Origin: Ktedonobacteria bacterium
GTDB lineage: Bacteria > Chloroflexota > Ktedonobacteria > Ktedonobacterales > JACDGC01
Assembly: GCA_027459705.1 (NCBI GenBank)
Contig: DAIDHM010000007.1
Span: 1-47,676, forward strand
Length of the DNA stretch: 47,676 nt
Direction: 5' to 3'
Both the position numbers and the translations under genes were made by a program. Under the pieces are notes generated by a model. The model was not told the DNA's origin and ran no database searches. It was given only the letters and a program-made list of their open reading frames with translations. How positions within the stretch are numbered: the stretch's first letter is position 1; each line of letters begins with the position of its first letter. Below, piece by piece: positions 34,170 through 42,874 of this stretch.

Positions 34170-35032
34170 GTATGATGCGGCACACCTGGAACGCGATCCG
34201 CTATCTCTGGTGGCCACTGGGCATCGTAGCCGATCTCGCGCTCGTCCGACAGGGCACCCTGGCGGGGCGCACAGCCTTCGGCATCGTCGCGCTGGTCGAG
34301 GCCATCGGCCTGATGCTCGCGCTGATCGCGCTGGCACGCGCCACTGGGCGCATCTGGGGCGACCTGCGCGATGGGGCGTCATTCTGGGACGCTATAGAGG
34401 CTGGGCTGACCGTCCTCTTTCCACCCCTCATCGCGCGCGCCATCGCCCTGGAACCGCGCGTCTATGTCAGCATCGCTCGCTGGATCGCCCGACGCCCATC
34501 CAATGCTCCCAACCGCTTCGGCTATCATCGCGCCTCGGTGCTCGGTGTCTTCCTGATCGCGATGATCTTCACTACACCGATCGAGATCCTGATCGGTGAG
34601 TTGCTGATCCCCTGGGGTTGGTTACGGTTGGGGGTTCTGATCCTCGCACTGTATGGATGCCTCTGGGTGGTGGGGCTGTATGCTTCACTGGTCACCATGC
34701 CGCATGTCGTCGATACGGCGTTCCTCGATCTCCACTATGGCATCCTGGGCGAGATGCGCGTGCCGTTTAACGCGATCGCCACCATCACGCTGGATCGACG
34801 AACCTCACCCAATCAGCGCGAAGGCCTGGTGGTGGATCGGCAGAGGACGACAGCCAGCTTCAGCATCGGTGGACAGACGCAGGTGCGCATCGGTTTGCGC
34901 CAGCCAGTCAGGCTGCGCGGCCTCCTCAGTGACCACCAGATCACCAATGGCATCGACCTCGCCGTTGATGATCCACATGGCTTCGTCGCCGCGGTCAGCG
35001 CAGCCTGTGCGAGGGCCAGGGTGATGGTATAA
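34166..35032 (+). CDS. Multi-TM membrane protein with PH-like tail, MerR-coupled
   Basis: 288 residues from GTG 34166, which overlaps the merR stop, with an ATG two codons later. About four to five TM segments occupy residues 13-70, then 130-180. The soluble C-terminal third (HYGILGEMRVPFNAIATITLDRRTS...QREGLVVDRQRTTASFSIGGQTQVRIGLRQPVRL) looks like a small beta-rich, PH-like domain. No transporter family motif is recognised. Translational coupling to a MerR protein makes it a good candidate for the effector of that regulator's stimulus. Function is unknown. Confidence 0.7.
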   Translation: MSMMRHTWNAIRYLWWPLGIVADLALVRQGTLAGRTAFGIVALVEAIGLMLALIALARATGRIWGDLRDGASFWDAIEAGLTVLFPPLIARAIALEPRVYVSIARWIARRPSNAPNRFGYHRASVLGVFLIAMIFTTPIEILIGELLIPWGWLRLGVLILALYGCLWVVGLYASLVTMPHVVDTAFLDLHYGILGEMRVPFNAIATITLDRRTSPNQREGLVVDRQRTTASFSIGGQTQVRIGLRQPVRLRGLLSDHQITNGIDLAVDDPHGFVAAVSAACARARVMV

Positions 35033-35174
35033 AGGTGCATGTTGGCCAGACGAACAGGTTTCCGTGATCTGCCCGGCATCCCGGCGATCATGCGCGCCCT
35101 TTCAAGCACGATATCCGCAATCTTCGCCAGTTGTTCCCTGTATCGATGAGGATCAACTTCAATGCAACAGAGCG

Positions 35175-35203
35175 CTTGACAATGTGATTGCTTTCTATTA
35201 TGC
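35175..35203 (+). promoter_or_regulatory. Promoter of the C39-like protease gene
   Basis: A perfect TTGACA (35175-35180), a 17-base spacer and TATGCT (35198-35203). The start would be near 35210, about 75 bases before the gene. Confidence 0.75.
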
Positions 35204-35284
35204 TCATACACACTTCGGACTCATGCATATTCCAGTACGCAGACGCACTACCGGCCGCCTGGTCGCATCACCAGAGGAGAGCCA

Positions 35285-36574
35285 ATGGAACAAAACCAGT
35301 CGCTCACCCCGACCGTTAAACGCCCGCGCCCAGCACCCAAACGCTCGAGGCGTCGCCTCATTCCGCTACTGGTGGTGCCTATCGTGTTGTTGATCGTCAT
35401 CGCCAGTGTTGCTATCACCGTTTTTCGCTCTGGGACTATGCTGGTCTTCGTCAGTGGACGTAACCAGCCGACCAGACTTGCCATCGGATCGACCGCCACG
35501 GCGACTCCCCTCTCCCCGACAACCCCTTATCCCACCTGGACTCCTGTGCCGCCGACCGCGACATCCGTTCCGCCAACCGCAACCCCCATTCCACCGACCG
35601 CGACGCCCATTCCACGGCCACCTCCACCAACCCCCACTCCGGTCACTTATTATGGGGCAAGTCTGAATGGCATGCAGGTGGCGACCGGGGTGTCCCCGAA
35701 CGGGGCCATCGCAGTCAATGCGCCGTGGCCGCAGGCCTCAGGGAACTACTGCTCGTTGGCTGATGTGCAGGCGGTCATTAATTATTATGATTGGACCACC
35801 AACCAATCATTAGCATTTCCGCATCAACAGAGTCAGGGACCAGTGACCAACAGCGTCCTACCGGGTAATCCAACACTGGAACAACCGGGTCAGTTGCTCT
35901 ATGCGCTGGACCATAGCGTGGCCGCCAATTTTTCGCCTGGTCCAGTGATCGAAAGCACTGGATTCGCGCGCCGTCCCTTCACGCTGGCGAATATTTCGCA
36001 TGATTTCGGACTGGACCCGCGCGCTATCGCGGCCGGCATCATGTATGGCACCCAGGGCGCTGTACCCTATCACATGCATATTTACCATACGGGAGTAAAT
36101 GCCGCCGCCTTCCACATTGCTTTCGCTGTCGCGACCTACCACCATCCCGTGGTGGTCATCGTCGACCATGGCGAGCATGCCGTGATCGTCGCGGGGGTGT
36201 GGTCGGTCGGGAATCCCGCTACCAACGCCCATGCCCAGATCCAGAGTTTCGCAATCTATGATCCATGGAACCAAAACTGGCAGGAATATCTGGGTGGTGG
36301 GTATTTCGAACGGGTCCCGTATGCTACGTTTGCCTTCCAGCAGCCCAATGATGGTACCTGGATTGCCTTACCGTATGCCAGCAACGATACGCTCGATCCC
36401 GATCCCTATATGGGAAAGTATCAAGCGGGAATTGATCCATATAAAGGACCGACCGCTAACCCTCAAGCGCACTTCTGGCTCGGCAATCTTGTCACGATCG
36501 AACCAGATAATCACTTTGATCAGAATCCAGACAACGCGTACAATGAGTTAGATGAGCTGATGGGTGGCCCCTGA
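35285..36574 (+). CDS. Membrane-anchored C39-like peptidase
   Basis: 429 residues. A basic N-terminus (about 1-25) and one TM helix (about 25-47) anchor it, so the body faces outside. A Pro/Thr-rich linker with PPTAT repeats (residues about 75-117) extends it through the wall layer. The papain-like C39 fold has its likely nucleophile in the segment NYCSLADVQAVINYY, the His in VDHGEHAVIVAGVW and an Asp/Asn in FAIYDPWNQ. The triad thus looks present, though substrates are unknown. The ribosome site GAGGAGAG just before ATG 35285 and the strong sigma-70-like promoter suggest steady expression. Confidence 0.82.
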   Translation: MEQNQSLTPTVKRPRPAPKRSRRRLIPLLVVPIVLLIVIASVAITVFRSGTMLVFVSGRNQPTRLAIGSTATATPLSPTTPYPTWTPVPPTATSVPPTATPIPPTATPIPRPPPPTPTPVTYYGASLNGMQVATGVSPNGAIAVNAPWPQASGNYCSLADVQAVINYYDWTTNQSLAFPHQQSQGPVTNSVLPGNPTLEQPGQLLYALDHSVAANFSPGPVIESTGFARRPFTLANISHDFGLDPRAIAAGIMYGTQGAVPYHMHIYHTGVNAAAFHIAFAVATYHHPVVVIVDHGEHAVIVAGVWSVGNPATNAHAQIQSFAIYDPWNQNWQEYLGGGYFERVPYATFAFQQPNDGTWIALPYASNDTLDPDPYMGKYQAGIDPYKGPTANPQAHFWLGNLVTIEPDNHFDQNPDNAYNELDELMGGP

Positions 36575-36830
36575 GCAATAACGCTGCGCCAGGTCTTTTT
36601 GTCGCTGGAATCTCGCGAGGTTCGTGCATCATTCCAGTGAAATATGCAACTTGCTGGTCAGCACTATGGTATTATGGCATCACGGTGGGTCGTTTCACTC
36701 ACACTGAACCCTGCCTATTCGGAAGCATCTGGCGTCGGCGCCAAATTGCCTCACACCGCTTACACAGCGTATTCTGGCACGGGCACGGGGGCACCGGCAG
36801 TTCGTCCGGTTGCGGAACGGAGACACTTTT

Positions 36831-37583
36831 ATGCCTTCACAGCGTGTCGCGCTATTCATCACTTGCTTCAACGATACCCTCTTCCCACAGGTTGGAATCG
36901 CGACGACCCGTCTGTTAGAGCGACTGGGACAGACGGTCACTTTCCCCGATACCCAGACCTGTTGCGGCCAGATGCATTACAACACCGGCTATCAGCACGA
37001 GACCATCCCACTCGTACGCCATTTTGTCGAGGTCTTCGGCGCCGCCGAGGTCATCGTCGCGCCGTCCGCTTCTTGTGTTGGCATGGTGCGCGAACTGTAT
37101 CCCAAAGCAGCGGCGCTCAGTGGCGACCAGGGTTTGATTGCGGCTGTCGACGCCCTCATCCCACGAGTCTATGAGTTGGGTGAATTTCTGGTGAAGCGGC
37201 TGGGGGTCGAAGATGTCGGGGCATATTTCCCGCACCGCGTCACGTATCACGCGACCTGCCACAGCCTGCGCGTCTTGCAAGTCGGCGAAATTCCCCTGCG
37301 CTTGTTGCGTGCAGTCAAAGGCATCGACCTGGTGGATCTGACCAATCTCTCTGAATGCTGTGGGTTTGGCGGTACCTTCGCAATCAAAAATCCCGATACC
37401 TCATTAGCGATGCTCAGTGACAAGATGCGCTGTGTGCTGGATACCGGCGCGGAGGTGCTCTGCGCCGCCGATACCTCGTGCTTGATGCATATCGGCGGCG
37501 GGCTGCACCGCCAGCGCGCCGGTGTGCGGACGCTCCATCTGGCAGAGATTCTTGCCAGTACGGAAGATGAGGTGGCTTCATGA
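36831..37583 (+). CDS. lutA: Lactate utilisation protein A (Fe-S, CCG domains)
   Basis: 250 residues from ATG 36831 with GGAG eight bases upstream, and the frame is open to 36810. Two CCG domains, which bind an unusual Fe-S cluster and an electron acceptor, are visible as DTQTCCGQMHYNTGYQHE (Cys44 and Cys45) and LSECCGFGGTFAIKNP. An ATGA overlap ties it to lutB. With LutB and LutC it forms the flavin-independent L-lactate oxidation complex that feeds electrons to the quinone pool. Confidence 0.92.
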   Translation: MPSQRVALFITCFNDTLFPQVGIATTRLLERLGQTVTFPDTQTCCGQMHYNTGYQHETIPLVRHFVEVFGAAEVIVAPSASCVGMVRELYPKAAALSGDQGLIAAVDALIPRVYELGEFLVKRLGVEDVGAYFPHRVTYHATCHSLRVLQVGEIPLRLLRAVKGIDLVDLTNLSECCGFGGTFAIKNPDTSLAMLSDKMRCVLDTGAEVLCAADTSCLMHIGGGLHRQRAGVRTLHLAEILASTEDEVAS

Positions 37584-38995
37584 GCAGAAAACCGTTGCCA
37601 ATGTTTCCCCAGGCCGCCAAAACCGCGCTGACCGATATGCAGTTGCGTCGCAATCTGGGCAAAGCAACGACGACGATCCGCGCCAAGCGCGGCAAGGTCG
37701 TCGGTGAAATGCCTGATTGGGAAGAGTTGCGGGCTGCAGGCTCCGCCATCAAGGCGACGACCATGCGCCATTTGGACGAGTACCTGACACAACTCGAAGC
37801 CGCCGTGACGCAGGCCGGCGGACAGGTACATTGGGCGCGCGACGCCGCCGAGGCGAACGACATTATCACACGGCTGGTCCAGGCTCAGGGCGCCACGCAG
37901 GTCGTCAAGGTCAAGTCACTCACCACTGATGAGATCCATCTCAACGACGCATTGGCGCAGGTGGGCGTCAATGCAATTGAGACAGATCTGGCGGAATTGA
38001 TTATCCAGCTGGCCGGGGAGCGATCTTCCCATATCCTTGTCCCTGCGATTCATAAGAATCGCAGCGAGATCCGCGATCTCTTCCGTCGCACCATCGCGCG
38101 GGGTGAGGACCTGACCGACGAACCCACAATGCTGGCTGCGGTGGCACGCCGCTACCTGCGAGCACAATTCCTCGCGGCTGAAGTTGCCATCAGCGGCGCC
38201 AACTTTGCGGTGGCCGAGACCGGGACAATCTGTGTGCTGGAGAGCGAAGGCAATGGGCGCATGTGCTTGACACTCCCCAAGACCTTGATCACGGTCATGG
38301 GGATCGAGAAGGTCATTCCCACGTTCCGCGATTTCGAGGTATTCCTGCAACTGCTGCCACGAAGTTCCACGGGGGAACGCATGAATCCCTATACCAGTCT
38401 CTGGACGGGCGTCACGCCGGGGGATGGCCCCCAGAACTTCCATCTCGTCTTGCTGGATAATGGCCGAACCAATGTGCTGGCTGATGAGGTAGGCCGCCAG
38501 ACTTTGCACTGCATCCGCTGTAGCGCTTGTCTGAATATCTGCCCAGTCTATCAACGCACGGGCGGCCATGCTTACGGCTCCGTCTACCCTGGCCCAATCG
38601 GGGCGATCTTGACACCACAATTGCTGGGGTTGGATCGCGCCAAGACCCTCCCCTATGCATCGACGCTCTGTGGCGCGTGCTACGAGGTCTGCCCGGTCAA
38701 GATCAATATTCCCGATGTATTGCTCCATCTGCGCGGCGAGATTGGCGCGCATGCGGGGCCGTTCAATAGTGAGGCGATGGCGATGCGTCAGCTCGCCGGG
38801 ATCTTCGCGCACCCCCAACGCTATGAACGCGCCCAACGTCTGGCGCGGCGCGGCCAGCGTCTCGTACAGCACGATGGGGTCATTGACCACCTCCCTGGCA
38901 TGCTGGGAGGGTGGACGATCGCGCGCGATTTACCCAATATCCCCCAACAATCGTTTCGCGAGTGGTGGCGCGCACGCCAGAAAGCAGCGGAGTGA
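37580..38995 (+). CDS. lutB: Lactate utilisation protein B (Fe-S oxidoreductase)
   Basis: 471 residues, standard for LutB/YkgF. The N-terminal LUD domain includes GGQVHWARDAAEANDIITRLV and TDEIHLNDALAQVG. A pair of 4Fe-4S motifs lies near the end of the second part: CIRCSACLNICPVY followed by HAYGSVYPGPIGAIL, and CGACYEVCPVKINIP. Together with LutA and LutC it oxidises L-lactate to pyruvate. It overlaps lutA by four bases and lutC by one (TGATG). Confidence 0.95.
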   Translation: MSRKPLPMFPQAAKTALTDMQLRRNLGKATTTIRAKRGKVVGEMPDWEELRAAGSAIKATTMRHLDEYLTQLEAAVTQAGGQVHWARDAAEANDIITRLVQAQGATQVVKVKSLTTDEIHLNDALAQVGVNAIETDLAELIIQLAGERSSHILVPAIHKNRSEIRDLFRRTIARGEDLTDEPTMLAAVARRYLRAQFLAAEVAISGANFAVAETGTICVLESEGNGRMCLTLPKTLITVMGIEKVIPTFRDFEVFLQLLPRSSTGERMNPYTSLWTGVTPGDGPQNFHLVLLDNGRTNVLADEVGRQTLHCIRCSACLNICPVYQRTGGHAYGSVYPGPIGAILTPQLLGLDRAKTLPYASTLCGACYEVCPVKINIPDVLLHLRGEIGAHAGPFNSEAMAMRQLAGIFAHPQRYERAQRLARRGQRLVQHDGVIDHLPGMLGGWTIARDLPNIPQQSFREWWRARQKAAE

Positions 38996-39630
38996 TGGCG
39001 GAAAACGCAAAAAATGCGATCCTGCGGCGCATCCGCGCGGCGGTGGCCGCTGCACCCGCAACTGCACCGATCCCGCGGGACTATGCCCAACGCGACACTC
39101 GTGACCGCGGCGCGATCCTCGCTGACCTCGTGGATCGCCTTGAGGATTATAAAGCCCGGGTGACGCGCACCACACTCGCTCGCTTGCCAGATGCCGTGGC
39201 ACGCGTCTGTGGCGAACTGGCAATCACCACGCTCGTCACACCGTCCGATCTGCCTGACCTCTGGCTGCCCACGACGATCACACTGCTTCGAGATGACCCA
39301 CCCCTGAGCCTGGCACAACTTGATGGCAGCGAAGGGGTCATCACCGGTTGCGAAGTCGCGATCGCCCAGACCGGGACGATCATCTTGACTTGCGGTGTGG
39401 GGCAAGGACGACGCTTGATCTCGTTGGTTCCCGATCGCCATCTCTGCGTTGTCCGCGCCAGCCAGGTCGTCGGCATCTTGCCCGAAGGCATCGCCCAGAT
39501 CATGGATCAACCAACTCGCCCAATGACCTTGATCGCCGGGCCATCCGCCACGAGCGACATCGAACTGAGTCGCGTCGAAGGCGTCCATGGACCAAGGACC
39601 CTGTATGTATTGCTTGTCGAGGATGACTGA
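38995..39630 (+). CDS. lutC: Lactate utilisation protein C (LUD domain)
   Basis: 211 residues. ATG 38995 overlaps the lutB stop and gives the normal length, while the open frame back to 38911 overlaps lutB and is ignored. The LUD (DUF162) domain is seen as VITGCEVAIAQTGTIILTCGVGQGRRLISLVPDRHLCVVRASQVVG and ATSDIELSRVEGVHGPRTLYVLLVE. It is the third subunit of the lactate oxidation complex. No LutR/LutP is adjacent. Confidence 0.93.
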   Translation: MAENAKNAILRRIRAAVAAAPATAPIPRDYAQRDTRDRGAILADLVDRLEDYKARVTRTTLARLPDAVARVCGELAITTLVTPSDLPDLWLPTTITLLRDDPPLSLAQLDGSEGVITGCEVAIAQTGTIILTCGVGQGRRLISLVPDRHLCVVRASQVVGILPEGIAQIMDQPTRPMTLIAGPSATSDIELSRVEGVHGPRTLYVLLVEDD

Positions 39631-39676
39631 GCGGCGAACGGAGAATCGATGCGCCAATTTCTGATGCGGCCAACTT

Positions 39677-40432
39677 TCACAGGGTCAGAACCGTGGCAAC
39701 TTCGCGGGTGCAAGTCTCCAAGAAGATCTCACTATCGGAGACGGGGATGGGCTGGCGGCTGATCGCCTCCCAGATATCGATGATGATCTTCGCCATCGCC
39801 GGTACGCTTGGATCTGTCACCGCGTGCTTGAGATGCAGTTGTATGGCATAGGCACTTGCCAGGGTTGCTGGCGTGACGTCATGCAACGCGACGGTCTCCG
39901 GGAAGCGCTGGATATTACTCGCCAGCGCCTCTATCGGTTGCTGAAAATACTGTGCGAGCGGTTCGACAACAAAACGCACGAGATCCGCATCCGCGCATGC
40001 TGAGACGATTGCCCGTTTGAGATGAGGCGCGCGCTGATCGAGCGCGACTTCGAAGCTCATCTCAACGAAATTATGGGCTTTCCAGAGGCCAATCGCCGGA
40101 TCGACTCGCGTCGCGGCGATGACCGCCGGGACGAAAGGTCGCGCCCGCTCGAACGCGTAGCCCTTGGGTGCGCCCGAATCATAGGCTTCATCACTGTACC
40201 AATCGAACCCATGCGGTTCGGTGCCATGCGTCAGAACTGCCTGCATGAATGGCAGCAGTTGCGGCGCTGCAGTGCGCACATAGGCCAGCAACGCCAATCC
40301 CTCACGGTGGGTCTGGTGGTGAGTCAATGGACCGTTAAAGAGCATATCGGGCCAGATACAGCCAAGGTACTGAACAGGAGTGGGCGACGGGATCAATCGT
40401 TCGAGTAGATAGGCATGGGCGATCGGGAACAT
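39677..40432 (-). CDS. Putative zinc-dependent phospholipase C-like protein
   Basis: 251 residues from ATG 40432 with GGAGG seven bases upstream. The open frame back to 40672 is discounted because it overlaps the next gene. The start MFPIAHAYLLERL, then LGCIWPDMLFNGPLTHHQTHREG, shows an early His, a PDxxx and an HHxxH cluster. This is the sort of metal-ligand pattern of the bacterial zinc-PLC/nuclease-like fold, in which His and Asp hold two or three zinc ions. The rest is helical. There is no signal peptide, unlike secreted phospholipases, so it may have another hydrolase role. Convergent with lutC. The fold is a guess from motif layout. Confidence 0.45.
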   Translation of the reverse strand: MFPIAHAYLLERLIPSPTPVQYLGCIWPDMLFNGPLTHHQTHREGLALLAYVRTAAPQLLPFMQAVLTHGTEPHGFDWYSDEAYDSGAPKGYAFERARPFVPAVIAATRVDPAIGLWKAHNFVEMSFEVALDQRAPHLKRAIVSACADADLVRFVVEPLAQYFQQPIEALASNIQRFPETVALHDVTPATLASAYAIQLHLKHAVTDPSVPAMAKIIIDIWEAISRQPIPVSDSEIFLETCTREVATVLTL

Positions 40433-40587
40433 CAACTGACCTCCAGAGCGATTCGCGACATCGGCAGGGACCGCGTGTGAACATCGGGCCGCGCCACTCT
40501 CGCGCGCCGTCGCGGGTCGGCCATCCTCACGAGAAGAGTATCGCATATATCTATGACGCTTGTCTGAAAACGCCGGCTGCAGTCGAG

Positions 40588-42663
40588 CTAATTCGCTGGC
40601 TGCTGTGCCGCTTCGATTGCACCAGATGGCTGGCGCACTGCCGTCAGTGTGGTCTGTTTCCCCTCGATCCACAGCCCATCCAATCGCACCCGTTGCAGAT
40701 GTTCTGGTAGGAAGGGGGTTGCGCGCAACTGAGGCACACTGGCATCAAAGCCCGTCATCGCGGTCGCAATCAATAAGACCGCACCAGCCGCCCAAGCTTG
40801 AGGACGACAGGCTGCAGGATATTCCACCGGAAAACCAGTTGAAGCACGATCAAACCCAGCGAAAAGCTCCGGCAGCCGATCGTCCGACGCATAGCCAATA
40901 GCGGCGATCAATCCATCCGCGACCCGCGCCGCGGATTCCGCGAACCCATAGCGCGCCAGACCATTGATGATCAAGCTGTTGTCATGTGGCCAGATCGATC
41001 CATTATGATATGAGATCGGGTTATAGCCCCCCTCGCCCCGCGCCATCGTACGAATTCCCCAGCCCGCGAAGAGCGGATCCGCCAGTAGGCCACGCGCCAC
41101 ACTCTCCGCTTTAGGATCATCCAGGATGCCCGTCCAGAGGAGATGCCCCGGATTCGAGGTCAGGGCCGTCACCTGATGTTTCTCGCCATCCAAGGCCAGG
41201 GCTACAAAATCGCGATCGGCCATCCAGAAATCGCGATTGAAGCGCGCGCGTAGCGCCGTGGCCTGGCTTCGTTCAGCTCGTGCAGCGTCGATTTCGCCGA
41301 GCGCGTCGAAGATCTCCGCCGCACCTAACCGCGCGGCATAGGCATACCCTTGCACCTCGCAGAGCGCGATCGCTCCATGCGCGATCTTACCATCGGCAAA
41401 CCGCACCGAGTCGCCGGAATCTTTCCACCCTTGATTTGCTAGTCCCTGGGCCATTGGCCGGAAATATTCCAGATAGCCATCGCCATCGCGGTCGCCATAT
41501 TCGTTCAACCACGCAAGGGCGTTCAGCATCGGCGTACGCAAGCTCCGCACAAAATCGCGATCGCCCGTCACGCGATAGACCGCCGCCAGGAGCATCACGA
41601 AGAGCGGTGTCGCGTCGATCGTGCCGTAATAGGGAAAAATACTTGGCTCATCTGTCTCGCCATAATGCGTATTAGAACGCAACTCATGCAAGATTTTACC
41701 CGGCTCTTCAGCCCGCAAGGTATCCACGCGCGTCCCTTGCTGACGAGCGAGCGCACGCAAGATTCCCTTGGCGGCTTCTGGAAAGTAGGGCAAAATCTGA
41801 TAGGCGGTGATCAACGAATCACGACCAAAGAGGGTCATAAACCATGGGATGCCCGCTGCCAACACATATTCGCCTGAATTGCCCGCGGGATCATCCAGCC
41901 GCAACGCGGCAACGTCACGCATGCTCTGAGCATACGCATTGTGCAAGTACATCGAGTCTGTCGACAGGCGCGGAGCAGTGGCCAACATCGCAGCGCGCGC
42001 CGCGCGTCGATGATCAGCGCCTCGTTGATGCTCCGCCAGTGCCACAGCGCCTTGGGGCCGAAAGTGGACTTCAAGGGTCCATTGCTCATGCGGCGCGAGA
42101 CTCAATGGAAAACGCAGCGCCCCATCATTGCTGATCGCTGGCTGGCTGAACGAGACATCCAGAGCCCGTACCAACCCCCCACGGAGGTGTTGAAAGTGGA
42201 GGGTCTGCCCATCCGCGCTCAAGGTACGCGTGAAGCCGAAGGCATGCTTTTGCCGCGCGTAATAGGCATCATCCGCGTGGATTTCAAGCGCGTGCTTGAT
42301 ATCGAAGACATGCGCAAAATCCCCATCAATATCCAGGTCAATTGTGCACTCGATGGTCACATCACCATAATTCGTGACATCGATCGTCTCCGTCAGTTCC
42401 TGCGCGAGCTCCTGCGTGCGCGCGATGGTGACGGTGCTTTGCTGAATCCCCGGCAATGGTGGATTGGTGAGATAATAGGACACTTTGTTATATTCCAAGG
42501 CGCGCGCGGAGAGCTCGGTTGGGTGCATCCCGTTCAACCGCAGCACATAGCACGAGAGGTAACGCGTATCCTCATAATAAAATCCCAGTTCCGTCCGGGC
42601 TGGCACATCGCCGAATTGATCGGCGATCAGAAACATCGAATCTTCGTTGATGGTGAAGCGCAT
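40588..42663 (-). CDS. Amylo-alpha-1,6-glucosidase / glycogen debranching-like enzyme
   Basis: 691 residues from ATG 42663, with in-frame ATGs also at 42699 and 42636. The 42663 start leaves room for the operators upstream. The N-terminal beta-sandwich (GDE_N_bis type) includes MFLIADQFGDVPARTELGFYYEDTRYLSCYVLRLNG. The C-terminal (alpha/alpha)6 barrel has ETWAGIPWFMTLFGRDSLITAYQ-type features such as AGIPWFMTLFGRDSLIT, YFRPMAQGLANQGWKDSGDSV and GEGGYNPISYHNGSIWPHDNSLI. These are hallmarks of the MGH-like debranching group. It cleaves alpha-1,6 branches or related oligosaccharides. It precedes a sugar ABC transporter on the same strand, with operators between. Confidence 0.88.
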   Translation of the reverse strand: MRFTINEDSMFLIADQFGDVPARTELGFYYEDTRYLSCYVLRLNGMHPTELSARALEYNKVSYYLTNPPLPGIQQSTVTIARTQELAQELTETIDVTNYGDVTIECTIDLDIDGDFAHVFDIKHALEIHADDAYYARQKHAFGFTRTLSADGQTLHFQHLRGGLVRALDVSFSQPAISNDGALRFPLSLAPHEQWTLEVHFRPQGAVALAEHQRGADHRRAARAAMLATAPRLSTDSMYLHNAYAQSMRDVAALRLDDPAGNSGEYVLAAGIPWFMTLFGRDSLITAYQILPYFPEAAKGILRALARQQGTRVDTLRAEEPGKILHELRSNTHYGETDEPSIFPYYGTIDATPLFVMLLAAVYRVTGDRDFVRSLRTPMLNALAWLNEYGDRDGDGYLEYFRPMAQGLANQGWKDSGDSVRFADGKIAHGAIALCEVQGYAYAARLGAAEIFDALGEIDAARAERSQATALRARFNRDFWMADRDFVALALDGEKHQVTALTSNPGHLLWTGILDDPKAESVARGLLADPLFAGWGIRTMARGEGGYNPISYHNGSIWPHDNSLIINGLARYGFAESAARVADGLIAAIGYASDDRLPELFAGFDRASTGFPVEYPAACRPQAWAAGAVLLIATAMTGFDASVPQLRATPFLPEHLQRVRLDGLWIEGKQTTLTAVRQPSGAIEAAQQPAN

Positions 42664-42705
42664 GACCCCATTCCACCTTGTCGTTTGTATCTTTATCATC
42701 CTGCT

Positions 42706-42751
42706 GGTTGCGCGCAACTGGCTGGCCTTACCTACCGCCAGTTGCGCAACC
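42706..42751 (-). promoter_or_regulatory. Two tandem palindromes before the debranching gene (LacI-type candidates)
   Basis: GTTGCGCGCAAC (42707-42718) and GTTGCGCAAC (42741-42750) are each perfect palindromes with a central CG, a common trait of LacI/GalR operators. Their centres are 33 bases apart, three helical turns. The flanks also pair (GGTTGCGC... / ...GCGCAACC, with GCCAGTT/AACTGGC arms), so the RNA could also fold as a hairpin. Confidence 0.6.
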
Positions 42752-42874
42752 AGATCTAAGACCAGCGATAGCCACGACGATCGTGCGGACCCCTCACCGC
42801 AAGGGCCAACGCCAGGCGTTCACCCGCGGCCGCGCGTGGCGGCGACATCCGCTCATGCGTATGATACGATCCAC

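Noticed and set aside
36575-36830. T-box or other riboswitch upstream of lutA, including the CTGGAAT/ATTCCAG inverted repeat
   Set aside because: No T-box sequence or other known aptamer core was found; the repeat arms are short and widely spaced. A weak TATTAT at 36670 is the only promoter hint.
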